Shown here piece after piece: positions 17,689-28,300 of a stretch of 64,000 bases of DNA. The stretch is from the NCBI RefSeq assembly GCF_051652165.1, contig NZ_JBOFTR010000009.1, forward strand, positions 18,190 through 82,189, read 5' to 3'. How positions within the stretch are numbered: position 1 is the stretch's first letter; each line of letters starts with the position of its first letter. This stretch comes from Plesiomonas sp051652165. Its GTDB lineage: Bacteria > Pseudomonadota > Gammaproteobacteria > Enterobacterales > CAMTGL01. The position numbers and the translations under genes were made by a program. The notes under the pieces were generated by a model. That model was not told the DNA's origin. It made no database searches and saw nothing but the letters and a program-made list of their open reading frames with translations.

Positions 17689-18567
17689 ATGTTTTCAGGA
17701 AGCATTGTAGCACTAGTAACGCCACTGGATCAGGCCGGAGAAGTTGATTATGCAAGCCTGAAAAAATTGGTGGAGTATCATATCAACAGTGGCACAAATG
17801 CGATTGTTGCGATGGGAACCACCGGTGAATCAGCAACCTTGAGTGTAGAAGAGCATATTAAAGTTGTATTGAAGACACTCGAGTATGCCAGTGGGCGTAT
17901 TCCTGTACTTGCAGGTACAGGGGCTAATGCTACTGCTGAAGCGATTACACTGACTAAAATGTTTAATGATACCGGTGTTGTTGGCTGCTTGAGTGTTACA
18001 CCATACTATAATAAGCCTACCCAAGAGGGATTATTCCACCATTATAAAGCCATTGCTGAACAGACAGATTTGCCGCAAATTCTTTATAATGTACCAGGCC
18101 GTACAGGGTGTGATTTGTTACCAGAAACAGTGGGGCGTTTGGCTCAGATCCCCAATATTGTGGCACTCAAAGAGGCAACAGGTGATATTGCACGGGTAAA
18201 GCAAATTCATGCACTAACGGGCTCTGACTTTGCATTGCTCAGTGGTGATGATGCATCAGCACTTGATTTTATCCGTGAAGGTGGTTGTGGTGTCATCTCT
18301 GTTACCGCTAACGTTGCTGCTGCTGATATGAGTAAAATGTGTGCACTTGCTTTAGCTGGTGATTTTGCTGCTGCACAGGCAATTAACGAAAAATTAATGC
18401 CATTGCACCATGAGTTATTTATTGAGTCCAACCCGATTCCGGTAAAGTGGGCTTGTTATCGTTTAGGTATGATGAGTGGTAACATGTTACGCTTGCCACT
18501 ATTGCCGTTGAGTGATGCTGCAACGCCACGTGTTGAACAGGCATTAGTTGCAGCAGGTTTACTCTAA
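17689..18567 (+). CDS. dapA: 4-hydroxy-tetrahydrodipicolinate synthase
   Basis: 292 residues from the ATG at 17689, exactly the E. coli DapA length, preceded by AAGGGAG. It condenses pyruvate and aspartate semialdehyde, the first committed step to lysine and meso-diaminopimelate. The Schiff-base lysine is K161 (ALKEATGD) and Tyr133 of the catalytic triad lies in LYNVPGRTG. GTTGESATL forms the substrate-binding loop. A longer ORF upstream in frame overlaps gcvR and is not real. It heads the dapA-bamC unit, separated from bamC by 15 bp. Confidence 0.97.
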   Translation: MFSGSIVALVTPLDQAGEVDYASLKKLVEYHINSGTNAIVAMGTTGESATLSVEEHIKVVLKTLEYASGRIPVLAGTGANATAEAITLTKMFNDTGVVGCLSVTPYYNKPTQEGLFHHYKAIAEQTDLPQILYNVPGRTGCDLLPETVGRLAQIPNIVALKEATGDIARVKQIHALTGSDFALLSGDDASALDFIREGGCGVISVTANVAAADMSKMCALALAGDFAAAQAINEKLMPLHHELFIESNPIPVKWACYRLGMMSGNMLRLPLLPLSDAATPRVEQALVAAGLL

Positions 18568-18582
18568 TTTTGGGGAGTTGGA

Positions 18583-19659
18583 ATGGCTCACTTGTTTAAA
18601 GGCACTGCGGTGCTAAAAAATACGCTGTCAGTGAAAAGTGTGCTCGGATTATCGTTAGTGATGGCGTTAACCGCCTGTTCATCTGATGCTAATCGTTATA
18701 AACGTGAAGTAAATGGTAATGACAGTTATCTAAATAGTGTTGCACCAGAGACACTCGTTTGGCCGACGGGGATTTCAGCACCACTGCCCTCTAATGACTA
18801 TTTGATTCCAGCTGCAACACAAGGTGCAGTTGGTAAACAAGTTGATATTCGCCCACCTGTACAAGTTATGCCATTACTTAAAGGGGCACGCACGCAGTTA
18901 GACAGTGATACTGCTGTCGTTACGCTTGATTCTAGTGTGTACTCTGTTGACAATTTATGGCGTAATTTATTGGGCACACTACAACGCGAGAAAATTGCGA
19001 TTGCAGCTCAAACGCCTGCTGATATGACACTGACAACCGATTGGGTTAGTTGGAGACAAGGTTCTGATAATGAAACGGTACGTGCTCGTTACCAGATCAG
19101 CGTGAAGGGTGAAGATTACAATACTCAGCTTGTTAGCCGTTTGACTGATTTACAAGATAGTACCGGCCAAAGCATTACTGTAGCAACTGAACGCTCACGT
19201 TATAATGCAATGATGCTCAACCGTATTATGATGAGTATGGATGAGCAGGTTCGCACAGAAGAAGCGGCGCGTTTAGCCACAGAAAATAGTGATATGCCTG
19301 TGATTGCCAGCCAAGATAATACCGGTTTACCGGTTTATGTTGTACGTGCTGGATATGACAGTGTTTGGGCTCGCTTACCAGAAACACTCGCGAAGTTAGG
19401 CTTTAGTGTTGATGATCGTAATCGTCCACAAGGTCAACTAACACTGTCATATCGAAATATCGGTGATGATGGTTGGAAAGCGTTAGGCACTTCAGACCCT
19501 GAATTGCCAGGAAAAGCCTATAAACTGCAAGTGGGCGATTTAGGTAATCGCACAACAATAGCACTGACTGACTCTGATGGAAAACCGCTGTCAGACAGTG
19601 TATTTAAGGCCTTGTTGCCCGCGATGCAAGCTGCATTTGGTAATAATGCAACACCATAA
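18583..19659 (+). CDS. bamC: Outer-membrane assembly lipoprotein BamC
   Basis: 358 residues (E. coli BamC 344). A lipoprotein subunit of the BAM complex that inserts beta-barrel proteins into the outer membrane. The lipobox LTAC places the lipidated Cys at residue 32; the next residue is Ser, consistent with outer-membrane sorting. The Cys is followed by the long unstructured N-terminal region typical of BamC, then two helix-grip domains (about 110-230 and 240-358). It lies 15 bp after dapA and ends in a strong terminator before purC, as in E. coli. Confidence 0.93.
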   Translation: MAHLFKGTAVLKNTLSVKSVLGLSLVMALTACSSDANRYKREVNGNDSYLNSVAPETLVWPTGISAPLPSNDYLIPAATQGAVGKQVDIRPPVQVMPLLKGARTQLDSDTAVVTLDSSVYSVDNLWRNLLGTLQREKIAIAAQTPADMTLTTDWVSWRQGSDNETVRARYQISVKGEDYNTQLVSRLTDLQDSTGQSITVATERSRYNAMMLNRIMMSMDEQVRTEEAARLATENSDMPVIASQDNTGLPVYVVRAGYDSVWARLPETLAKLGFSVDDRNRPQGQLTLSYRNIGDDGWKALGTSDPELPGKAYKLQVGDLGNRTTIALTDSDGKPLSDSVFKALLPAMQAAFGNNATP

Positions 19660-19669
19660 TTATGATGAT

Positions 19670-19696
19670 AAAAAGGGGCTAAAGCCCCTTTTTTTA
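19670..19696 (+). terminator. Terminator after bamC
   Basis: AAAAAGGGGCT-aa-AGCCCCTTTTTTT; symmetric, strong. Confidence 0.9.
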
Positions 19697-19833
19697 TCCT
19701 TAATATTTAACCGGTTTTACGCTTAAATGGGCAAGCTTACTGCACAAACATAAACATGTGCTGTGAGCATTGAGACGGTATACGATTTTACTGAAGCACC
19801 TTCAATCATTGAAATGGACATGGAGTAGTAACA

Positions 19834-20547
19834 ATGCAGAAGCAAGCTGAACTGTATCGTGGTAAAGCAAAGACGGTTTACAATACTGAAAATCCAGATT
19901 TTTTGGTTTTAGAGTTTCGTAATGATACTTCTGCTTTTGATGGTCAGCGTATTGAGCAGCTTGATCGTAAAGGAATGGTGAATAATAAATTTAACTATTT
20001 CATTATGACTAAATTGGCAGAGGCAGGGATCCCGACTCAGATGGAGCGTTTGCTTTCTGATACCGAAGCTTTGGTGAAGAGACTGGATATGGTGCCGGTT
20101 GAGTGCGTGGTACGTAACCGTGCTGCAGGTTCATTAGTTCGCCGTTTAGGTGTACAAGAGGGCATGGAGCTGACTCCGCCAACTTTTGAGATGTTCCTAA
20201 AAAATGATGAGCTGCATGATCCAATGGTCAATGAGTACCATTGCCGTTCATTTGGTTGGGTCAGTGATGAACATCTTGATCGCATGAAGACCTTGAGTTT
20301 TCAGATTAACGGTGTATTACAAGCTCTGTTTGCTGATGCAGGTTTGATTTTAGTTGATTACAAACTTGAGTTTGGCCTATTTCACGGTGAGATCGTTCTA
20401 GGTGATGAGTTTTCGCCAGATGGTTGCCGTTTATGGGATAAAGATACACTGAAAAAGTTGGATAAAGACCGTTATCGTCAAGGATTAGGAGGCGTAGTTG
20501 AAGCTTATGAAGAGGTCGCACAACGTTTAGGTATCGTATTGGCTTAA
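19834..20547 (+). CDS. purC: SAICAR synthetase
   Basis: 237 residues, exactly the E. coli PurC length. It condenses CAIR with aspartate using ATP in purine biosynthesis. Characteristic segments are LYRGKAKTVY at the N-terminus, the ECVVRNRAAGSL loop near residue 90 and LVDYKLEFG near 175. It has its own upstream region of about 170 bp. Unlike purM, I see no convincing PurR box there. A rho-independent terminator lies about 50 bp after the stop. Confidence 0.97.
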   Translation: MQKQAELYRGKAKTVYNTENPDFLVLEFRNDTSAFDGQRIEQLDRKGMVNNKFNYFIMTKLAEAGIPTQMERLLSDTEALVKRLDMVPVECVVRNRAAGSLVRRLGVQEGMELTPPTFEMFLKNDELHDPMVNEYHCRSFGWVSDEHLDRMKTLSFQINGVLQALFADAGLILVDYKLEFGLFHGEIVLGDEFSPDGCRLWDKDTLKKLDKDRYRQGLGGVVEAYEEVAQRLGIVLA

Positions 20548-20598
20548 CGTTTTTTTTGAAAAAAAAAGCAATCGTTTACCTTTGCCGCTCTCCATACA

Positions 20599-20639
20599 AC
20601 AGGGCATGTACTGCTGAGTATTTGCCCTGTCTTTTTTTC
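20599..20639 (+). terminator. Terminator downstream of purC
   Basis: ACAGGGCA, a 16-base loop, TGCCCTGT, then CTTTTTTT. Confidence 0.75.
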
Positions 20640-20705
20640 TAAAAAATCAGTAATCGCTGTGTGTTTTTTGAGTGAAATTGATTGATTTTTCGCATTATGC
20701 TGTTT

Positions 20706-20800
20706 TCTCATCTCATCTCATCTCATCTCATCTCATCTCATCTCATCTCATCTCATCTCATCTCATCTCATCTCATCTCATCTCATCTCATCTCATCTCA
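20706..20800. repeat. Pentanucleotide tandem array (TCTCA) x19
   Basis: Nineteen perfect, uninterrupted copies of TCTCA between purC and ypfJ, 230 bp before the ypfJ start. It is downstream of the purC terminator, so it lies in the ypfJ promoter region. An ATG at 20697 opens a 38-codon frame through the array (20697-20813, repeating Ser-His-Leu-Ile-Ser), but no SD precedes it. Unit length 5 means each slippage event would shift any frame crossing it. Confidence 0.98.
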
Positions 20801-21030
20801 TTTTTATTGTTGATATGAACAGTGATGCTAATAAGCCTATTCAGTAGGCTATGTTCAATTCAATCGGGCAAAATAGAGGAAAAAACAGCCACAAATGCCT
20901 ACGCTTTAACCTGTTGAGAGCCGGTATGTGGATATGGCGTTGTTGAGACGTTACCCTGTATGCATAAAAGTGTGTATGGCAGCAAAATACTGGGCTATGT
21001 AAGTTCAATAATGCTGTCACTGGAGGCTGT
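20801..21030. other. Region between TCTCA array and ypfJ
   Basis: No ORF of note. It should carry the ypfJ promoter and 5' leader. A weak SD (GGAGG at 21021) precedes the ypfJ ATG. Confidence 0.4.
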
Positions 21031-21969
21031 ATGCGTTGGCGTGATAAACGAGAAAGTTCAAATGTGGAAGATCGTAGAGATGATCAAGCAGATAGTGGTT
21101 TTGATAATCGTGAAATGAGAGGCGGTTTTCCGATAGGAGGTGGAAAGGGCCGTATCATTATTTTATTGATCGTGATTGGAGGGCTATTTTTTGGTGTTGA
21201 TTTAACCGGACTACTCGGCCCTGGAAATGGTCTTTCGGGTATTTTGCCCACAGATAATGTGCAATCTATTCCGGTTTCCCCTTTACCGCCTTCAGGTTCA
21301 GTGCAACCAATGAAGAAAACTACACCCAACGATGAGCTGGCAAAATTTACCTCGGTTGTTTTAGCATCAACCGAAGATGTGTGGGGGGAGTTATTTCAGC
21401 AAAATCATCAAACATATCAACAACCGCGTTTAGTGCTATATCGAAATATGACAGGAACAGGTTGCGGAACAGGGCAAGCGGTCATGGGGCCGTTTTACTG
21501 CCCAGCCGATAAAACAGTCTATATTGACTTGTCGTTCTATCAAGATCTAAAAAATAAGCTGGGAGCACCAGGTGATTTTGCTCAAGCCTATGTGGTTGCG
21601 CATGAGGTTGGACACCACGTACAGCAACAACTGGGTATTGAGGCGAAAGTCAGAAAAGCACAAAGAGGTTTGAGTGAAGCTAAGGCAAACCAGTTGTCCG
21701 TTAAAATGGAGCTGCAAGCAGACTGTTTTGCTGGTGTTTGGGCACATTATATTCAAAAAGAGCAATCACTAGAAACGGGGGATATTGAAGAGGCATTGAA
21801 TGCGGCAGAGGCTATTGGCGATGATCGTTTACAAAAACAAGCCAGTGGGCGTGTTATTCCTGATAGTTTTACCCATGGTACATCAGCACAGCGAGTCAAC
21901 TGGTTTCAGCGAGGGTTTAATTCAGGAAAACCTTCTCAATGCGACACGTTTTCTACTGCAACACGTTAA
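21031..21969 (+). CDS. ypfJ: YpfJ-type zinc metallopeptidase, membrane anchored
   Basis: 312 residues (E. coli YpfJ 287). A member of the neutral zinc metallopeptidase family (PF04228) of unknown substrate. The N-terminal 40 residues are charged, followed by one membrane segment at about 43-62 (GRIIILLIVIGGLFFGV). The rest is predicted to be periplasmic. The zinc motif HEVGHH is near residue 191, with a conserved Gln/Glu/Asp segment (MELQADCFAGVW) downstream providing the third ligand. An unusual pentanucleotide array lies upstream. In E. coli ypfJ neighbours purC on one side and tmcA on the other; here ndvB separates ypfJ from tmcA. Confidence 0.92.
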   Translation: MRWRDKRESSNVEDRRDDQADSGFDNREMRGGFPIGGGKGRIIILLIVIGGLFFGVDLTGLLGPGNGLSGILPTDNVQSIPVSPLPPSGSVQPMKKTTPNDELAKFTSVVLASTEDVWGELFQQNHQTYQQPRLVLYRNMTGTGCGTGQAVMGPFYCPADKTVYIDLSFYQDLKNKLGAPGDFAQAYVVAHEVGHHVQQQLGIEAKVRKAQRGLSEAKANQLSVKMELQADCFAGVWAHYIQKEQSLETGDIEEALNAAEAIGDDRLQKQASGRVIPDSFTHGTSAQRVNWFQRGFNSGKPSQCDTFSTATR

Positions 21970-22385
21970 CTTGCTGATGAGTCTGTTTAACGGTATATGC
22001 ATAAGAAGATAATCAAACATTAAGCATGAGTGGTGTATTCGCGTAGTACCCATTATGCATATCGTTTTACTGCTTTGGTATACAGATTGCTATCGTATAC
22101 CAAAGTTTGTGTATGGTTAATATTGTTTAGTGTTAATCATACGTTAAATATATGGCATGAGTAATTTTATATCTTATTGATTATTCAGTGCTAACTAAAT
22201 AATCATGCTATTTTTTCTGCTGTTTATCCCACCAAAGTATTAATTCTCTGTGTGCCGACGTACTAAGCATTTGTAGCCTATAGTTATACAACAGGGCGTT
22301 CAGTGTATGGACGTGAATGTATATTGCTGTCATTTCTTACAGCCGCGAGGTTTAGGTTAACTCGCACTGATAACAGGACTGTATC
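21970..22385. other. Intergenic region between ypfJ and ndvB
   Basis: 416 bp, AT-rich, without a credible ORF. It contains the dyad listed at 22073-22105 and must include the ndvB promoter, which I could not identify. Confidence 0.4.
22073..22105. repeat. Perfect 11-bp inverted repeat
   Basis: CTTTGGTATAC, 11-base spacer, GTATACCAAAG, then TTTGTGT. It could be the ypfJ terminator (weak T tail) or a regulatory dyad ahead of ndvB. Confidence 0.7.
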
Positions 22386-25300
22386 GTGAGTGAGAATCTT
22401 TTTTCAGTAATACACACGTGGGTAAATCGCTGGAAACATTGGCAACACCCAGAAGCAGCCGGTTTGCAAGAAAATACACCATTACGGGCAGAACTCTTTA
22501 GTGTCGAGCAAATGGTGCGCCATGGAAAAGTGCTGGCACGATCGCACAAAATCACAACACAAGCATACCCTGATCGGCTATTAAAGCGTTTAGAAGATAA
22601 CGAACAGGTTTTGGTGCGCTGTTGCCAACTCTTACAAGCCTCAACACAAACTCAGCAATTATCCCCTGCCGGAGAGTGGTTACTTGATAACTACTATCTG
22701 GTTGAGGAGCAAATTCATTTAATTCACCAGAGCTTACCTAAAAAATATGGGCGGGGATTACCACGTTTAAGCAATACTAATCAGCAAGGTATTCCACGGG
22801 TCTATGATATTGCATTAGAAGCGATTGCACACAGTGATGGCCATTGGGATGCCGACAGTTTTAGTGGTTTTATCAGTGCTTATCAGACGTTATCTGATCT
22901 AAGTTTAGGTGAGCTGTGGGCACTGCCTATTATGTTACGCCTTGCACTGATTGAAAACTTACGCCGCATTGCACTGTGTCAGATAGAGGATATACAACAG
23001 GTCTCACTGGCGACTCTCTGGGCCGAACGTTTATTGAGTGTAGCGCAAGCATCTTCAGATCAGCAGTTGCAGGCAGTAGCAGAAATGGCGGCTGCACAGC
23101 TTCCCTTAACGAGTAGTTTTGTTGCTGAATTTACTCGCCGTTTGCAAGGAAAAGGTGCTGCATTAACGCTGGCCACAGACTGGTTAACGTTGCGCTTACA
23201 AGAGCAAGGTACAACCATTGAGTTAGCGATACAAACACAAGCCCAGTTACAGTCTACTCGCCAATTATCAATCAGTAACTGTATAAGTAGCTTACGCCGT
23301 TTAGAGGAGATGAACTGGCTTGAGTTTGTTGAAACAATGAGTGTGACTGAGCACATTTTACGCACAGACCCTTGTGGTGTGTATGCGAAAATGGATTTTA
23401 CTACTCGTGATACTTATCGGCATGTTATTGAACGTTTAGCACGTGGAAGCCGCGATAAATGCAGTGAACCGGTTGTTGCTCGTAAGGTGTTAGAGTTGGC
23501 AGAGCAAGCAGCATTACGCTGTGCAACAGATGATAGACATACTCACGTTGGCTACTACCTGATTGGTGATGGTCTTGCTTTCGTTGAGGTGATGCTCGGT
23601 ATTCGGCGAGGTGTAAGTGCTATTTTACACCAAACGTTAAAAAAGTATGCGCTACACGCGTATATTTTGGCTATTGTGGTAGGGGCAATATTACCCGTAG
23701 GGCTGATGGCATTGGTTAGTCGCCCTGTTCATTGGTTATTACAGGCAGTACTGGGTATTAGCGGTTTAGTCGCATTTAGTCAGTTAGCATTATCTTTGAT
23801 TAACGAACTGCTGACGCGGCAGGTGCGTCCGGCACATCTTCCAAAAGTGGATTATTCACAAGGGCTGCCACCTGAGTGCCGATCTTTAGTTGCTGTGCCG
23901 ATGCTATTGCGCAGCAAGGCTCAGATTGATGAGGCGGTTGCCGCACTGGAGGTTCGGTATCTGGCTAACCCAGATGCCTATTTGCATTTTGCATTGTTAA
24001 CAGATTTTATTGATGCGCCACAACAAGTTATGCCTGAAGACGGTGCTCTACTGGCACACGCTAAACAGCAAATATTGAATTTAAACCAGCGAATTAATGA
24101 TGATACGCGTAGCAGCGTCTTTTTTTTGTTTCACCGTAACAGACGCTGGAATAACGGTGAGCAGTGCTGGATGGGCTATGAGCGTAAACGTGGGAAATTG
24201 GCTGCACTGAATGCCTTTTTATTAGGGCGTAATGCTGATGCCTTTGACAGTATAACTGGGCGACGTGCAGTACTGAGTAATGTGCGTTATGTGATAACTC
24301 TAGACCTCGATACCCAACTTCCACCCGGTGTAGCACGCCAACTCATTGGTACTTTAGCCCATCCACTGAATCAGGCTGTTTATGATCCTATTTGTCAGCG
24401 GGTAATTACTGGCTATGCTATTTTGCAGCCACGTATTGCAGAGATGATCCCCGAACAGGGGCCAAATAGATATACCCAAATTTGTGGCGCAGAGTCAGGG
24501 CTTGATCCTTATACCCGTACTGTTTCTGATGTATACCAAGATTTGTTTGGTGAAGGCTCTTTTATCGGTAAGGGGATTTACGATCTGGCGGTATTTGAGC
24601 GTGTCTTGTCTGATCGCTGGCCAGATAATCAAGTATTAAGCCATGATTTACTTGAAGGTTGTTACGCCCGATCTGGCTTGATCAGTGATATTACGCTATA
24701 TGAGCCGCCGGTTGAAAACTATCTGGTTGATGTTGCTCGTCGTAGCCGTTGGATCAGAGGAGATTGGCAATTATTTCCATGGTTACGCCGTAAGCTGCGC
24801 AACACACAAGGCCAGTATGAGCACAATACCTTATCGGCATTATCACAGTGGAAACTGTTTGACAACCTGCGACGTAGTATCGTACCGATAACGACACTCG
24901 TTGTGTTACTGAGTAGCTTATTGTTGTGTTCCCCGCTTGTTGTGGCTGTTTTATTGGCCGCATTACTTGTTGGATTACCCCTCATGGCGTTATTGCTTGA
25001 TATAGCAGCGATGCCAACTGAGATTGTTTTATATCAATACTGGCGTTTGAGCGTGAAACAGATGTTCTCTCGTCTATCTCAGCGCAGTATTGAGCTTTTG
25101 TTATTACCTTTTGAAGCGCATTACCAAACCAACGCGATAACAACCGCACTTTGGCGAATGCTAGTGAGCCGAGTCCGATTATTAGAGTGGACTACAGCGG
25201 AAGTTACACAGCAAAATGCAAAAAACGAAGTCAGTATCTTCTATCGTCGGATGTGGTTCTCGGTGGTATGTGCGCTGCTGATCCCTGCGATGGTCTGGTG

Positions 25301-28300
25301 GTTTGCTCCACATAATAGTCTAATTGCTCTTTTACTCGGTGTTGGCTGGTTGGTTGCACCTGCGTTATTAGCTTATATCAGTCAGCCCATTACGCGTAAA
25401 AATATACCGCTGGATATGTCACAACAGGCCTATTTACGCCAGTTGAGCCGTGAAACATGGGGCTTTTTTGAAACGTTCGTCAATGCAGATGAAAATTACC
25501 TGCCACCCGATAATTTTCAGGAAGTGCCTGAACCTGTCGTTGCTCACCGTACCTCGCCGACCAATATTGGATTATTGTTGTTAGCTAACCTAACGGCATT
25601 TGATTTTGGTTATATTACCCGCCATAACCTATTACAACGTTGCACATTAACACTCAATACACTTGATCAACTTGGGCGTTATCGAGGTCACTTTTATAAC
25701 TGGTACGATACACAAACACTCAGGCCACTGTATCCACGCTATATCTCGACAGTAGACAGCGGTAACTTGGCTGGACATTTGCTGATCCTTCGTCGTGGAT
25801 TGTTGGCGTTGCGCGCGCCATTACAACATGACTCCGTACAACACAACGAACATAGCGTATTGCATTCGGCCCCTGATATTGCACGTTTACAGCTTGCTAT
25901 GCAGGGAATGACAGACACACTGAATTTGCTTTGTCGAGCACTGTCTGACAGGGCATCGCCAATATGTGAGCAGCAGATTAGCGCACTAAAAACAGCGTTG
26001 GTTGATGATCTTACTCACCGTATTACCGATTGTGATTCTGCGCATACTTGGTTTGGCGATCTGTACCAACAGGCTTTCGCACTTAATCTCTATATTCAAG
26101 ATACCTACAGTAGCCATGTTGCTCGCCGCTGGTCACAGGCTTTAGTGCAGCAGGTTGAGGATATACAGCAAGAGCTGGCGCTAAGTCAGGAGCAACTGCT
26201 ACAACAAAATGCACAGATTACCCAGCTTGCGGCACGGCTCTTTGATTTTGCCAAAATGGATTTTGAGTTTTTGTTTGATCCTGCCAAGCAGCTATTACGG
26301 GTCGGTTATAACCTTGACTCTCGTCATTTTGATCAGGGGCATTATGATCTTTTACAGTCAGAGGCGCGGCTTGGGCATTTTCTGGCTATTGCACTACACC
26401 AAATTCCAGTAAAAAGTTGGTTTAACTTGGGGCGGTTGCTTTCAGTGGTTGAAGGGCGAGCGGTATTGACATCATGGAGCGGTTCGATGTTTGAATATCT
26501 GATGCCGCAGTTGGTGATGCCTTCTTATCACGATACGATGATTACTCAAACTTGCCGCAACGCTGTATTGCAGCAGATCAGTTACGGTAAGCAGATGATG
26601 ATCCCATGGGGGATCTCAGAATCAGGTTATAACCAAGTTGACGGGCAATTTAACTATCAATATCGCGCATTTGGTGTACCTGGCTTAGGGCTAAAACGCG
26701 GTTTGACCGAAGATCGGGTCATTGCCCCGTATGCCACTATGATGGCATTAATGCTTGAGCCTGATGCGGCTTGTCAGAACCTTCAGGCGCTGCAAGCGAT
26801 CGGCGCTCGCGGTACTTTTGGTTTTTATGAAGCGTTGGATTTTACCCCGAGCCGGTTAAACCGTAGTGAGCCACATGTGCTAATTCGCTCCTATATGGCT
26901 CATCATCAGGGAATGGGCTTTTTAGCACTGGCTCATCAATTACTTGGCCAAAAAATGCCGCAGCGTTTTACTGCTGAACCGCTGTTTAGAGCGGCACATT
27001 TGTTGCTGCAAGAAAAAATGCCAAAAGCCATTAATTTGTACGTACAACGCCAACAATTTGAGCCCATTACTCATGAGACTCAGCACAGTGATGATGTGCA
27101 GCGGCGGTTCTATGCACAAGATCTGAGCTCGCCTGAAATCCAGTTGCTTTCAAACTCACGCTATCATGTGATGTTAAGCCAGAGCGGTGCCGGTTATAGC
27201 CGGTGGCAAAATCTGGCGCTCACTCGCTGGCGGGCCGACTCAACCACCGAGAAATACGGGTTATTTTGTTATATCCGTGATCTGGATACAGGCAGTTATA
27301 GCAGTATCAGTTGCCAGCCACTTGGGGTAACAACGGAACTGTTTGATAGCGACTATCAGGCCGTATTTTCAGAGTCAAAGGTCGAATATCAACAAGCATT
27401 GTCACAGTTGAAAGTACATACCGAAGTGGTGGTTTCACCGGAAGATGACGTTGAATTACGCCGAATTACCCTGACAAACCTGAGCTATCAGCGTAAAAAA
27501 ATTGAGCTCACCAGCTATGCGGAGGTGGTGCTTGCTCCACTGATTACCGATCAGTTACACCCTGCATTTAGTAATCTGTTTATGCAAACCGAGATTGTTG
27601 GTGGGCTGCAAACGCTGCTTTGTCATCGCCGGGCACGTACTGCAAAAGAGCAAAATCCATGGCTGTTTCATCAGTTAAATGTGCATGATTCAGTGCTAGA
27701 TGGCGTGAGTTATGAAACTGATCGGGCAAAATTTATTGGCCGAGGCCGCAGTGCGGTAAATCCGTTAGCGATGCAGGCAGGGCAAGTGTTGAGTAATTCA
27801 CAAGGTGCAGTACTTGATCCGGTCGTGGCGATTCGCCGGAAAATAGTACTCGAGCCTAATGCCGAGGTTACAGTCGATCTACTGCTAGGTATTGCGCCGG
27901 AACGTGAGCTCTGTTTGCAGTTGGCTGAAAAATACCATGATCGGCATTTAGCCGACCGAATTACCCATTTGGCGTGGACACACAGTCAGGTTTTTCTGCA
28001 TCAAATCAACACCGTTGAAACTGAAACGCTGCTGTTTAATCGCTTGGCTGGCTTGATTCTGTTCCCTGATGCACGGTTACGTGCTGCTGCCGAGATACTG
28101 GCTGAGAATCGGTTGGGGCAATCGGGCTTATGGCCGTATGCCATTTCGGGCGATTACCCTATCGTGTTGCTCTTTATCCACCAAGCAGACGGTGTTCGCT
28201 TGATGCAACAGTTGGTACAAGCGCATGCCTATCTGCGCTTGAAAGGTTTTGCGTTTGATTTGGTGATATTGAACGAAGAGGTGGCCGGTTATCGGCAAGA

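Noticed and set aside
22046..22067. Similarity between about 20 bp here and 54740-54760 (ATTATG-ATATCGTT)
   Set aside because: Two mismatches in about 20 bases is near what chance gives in 64 kb; no third copy found.
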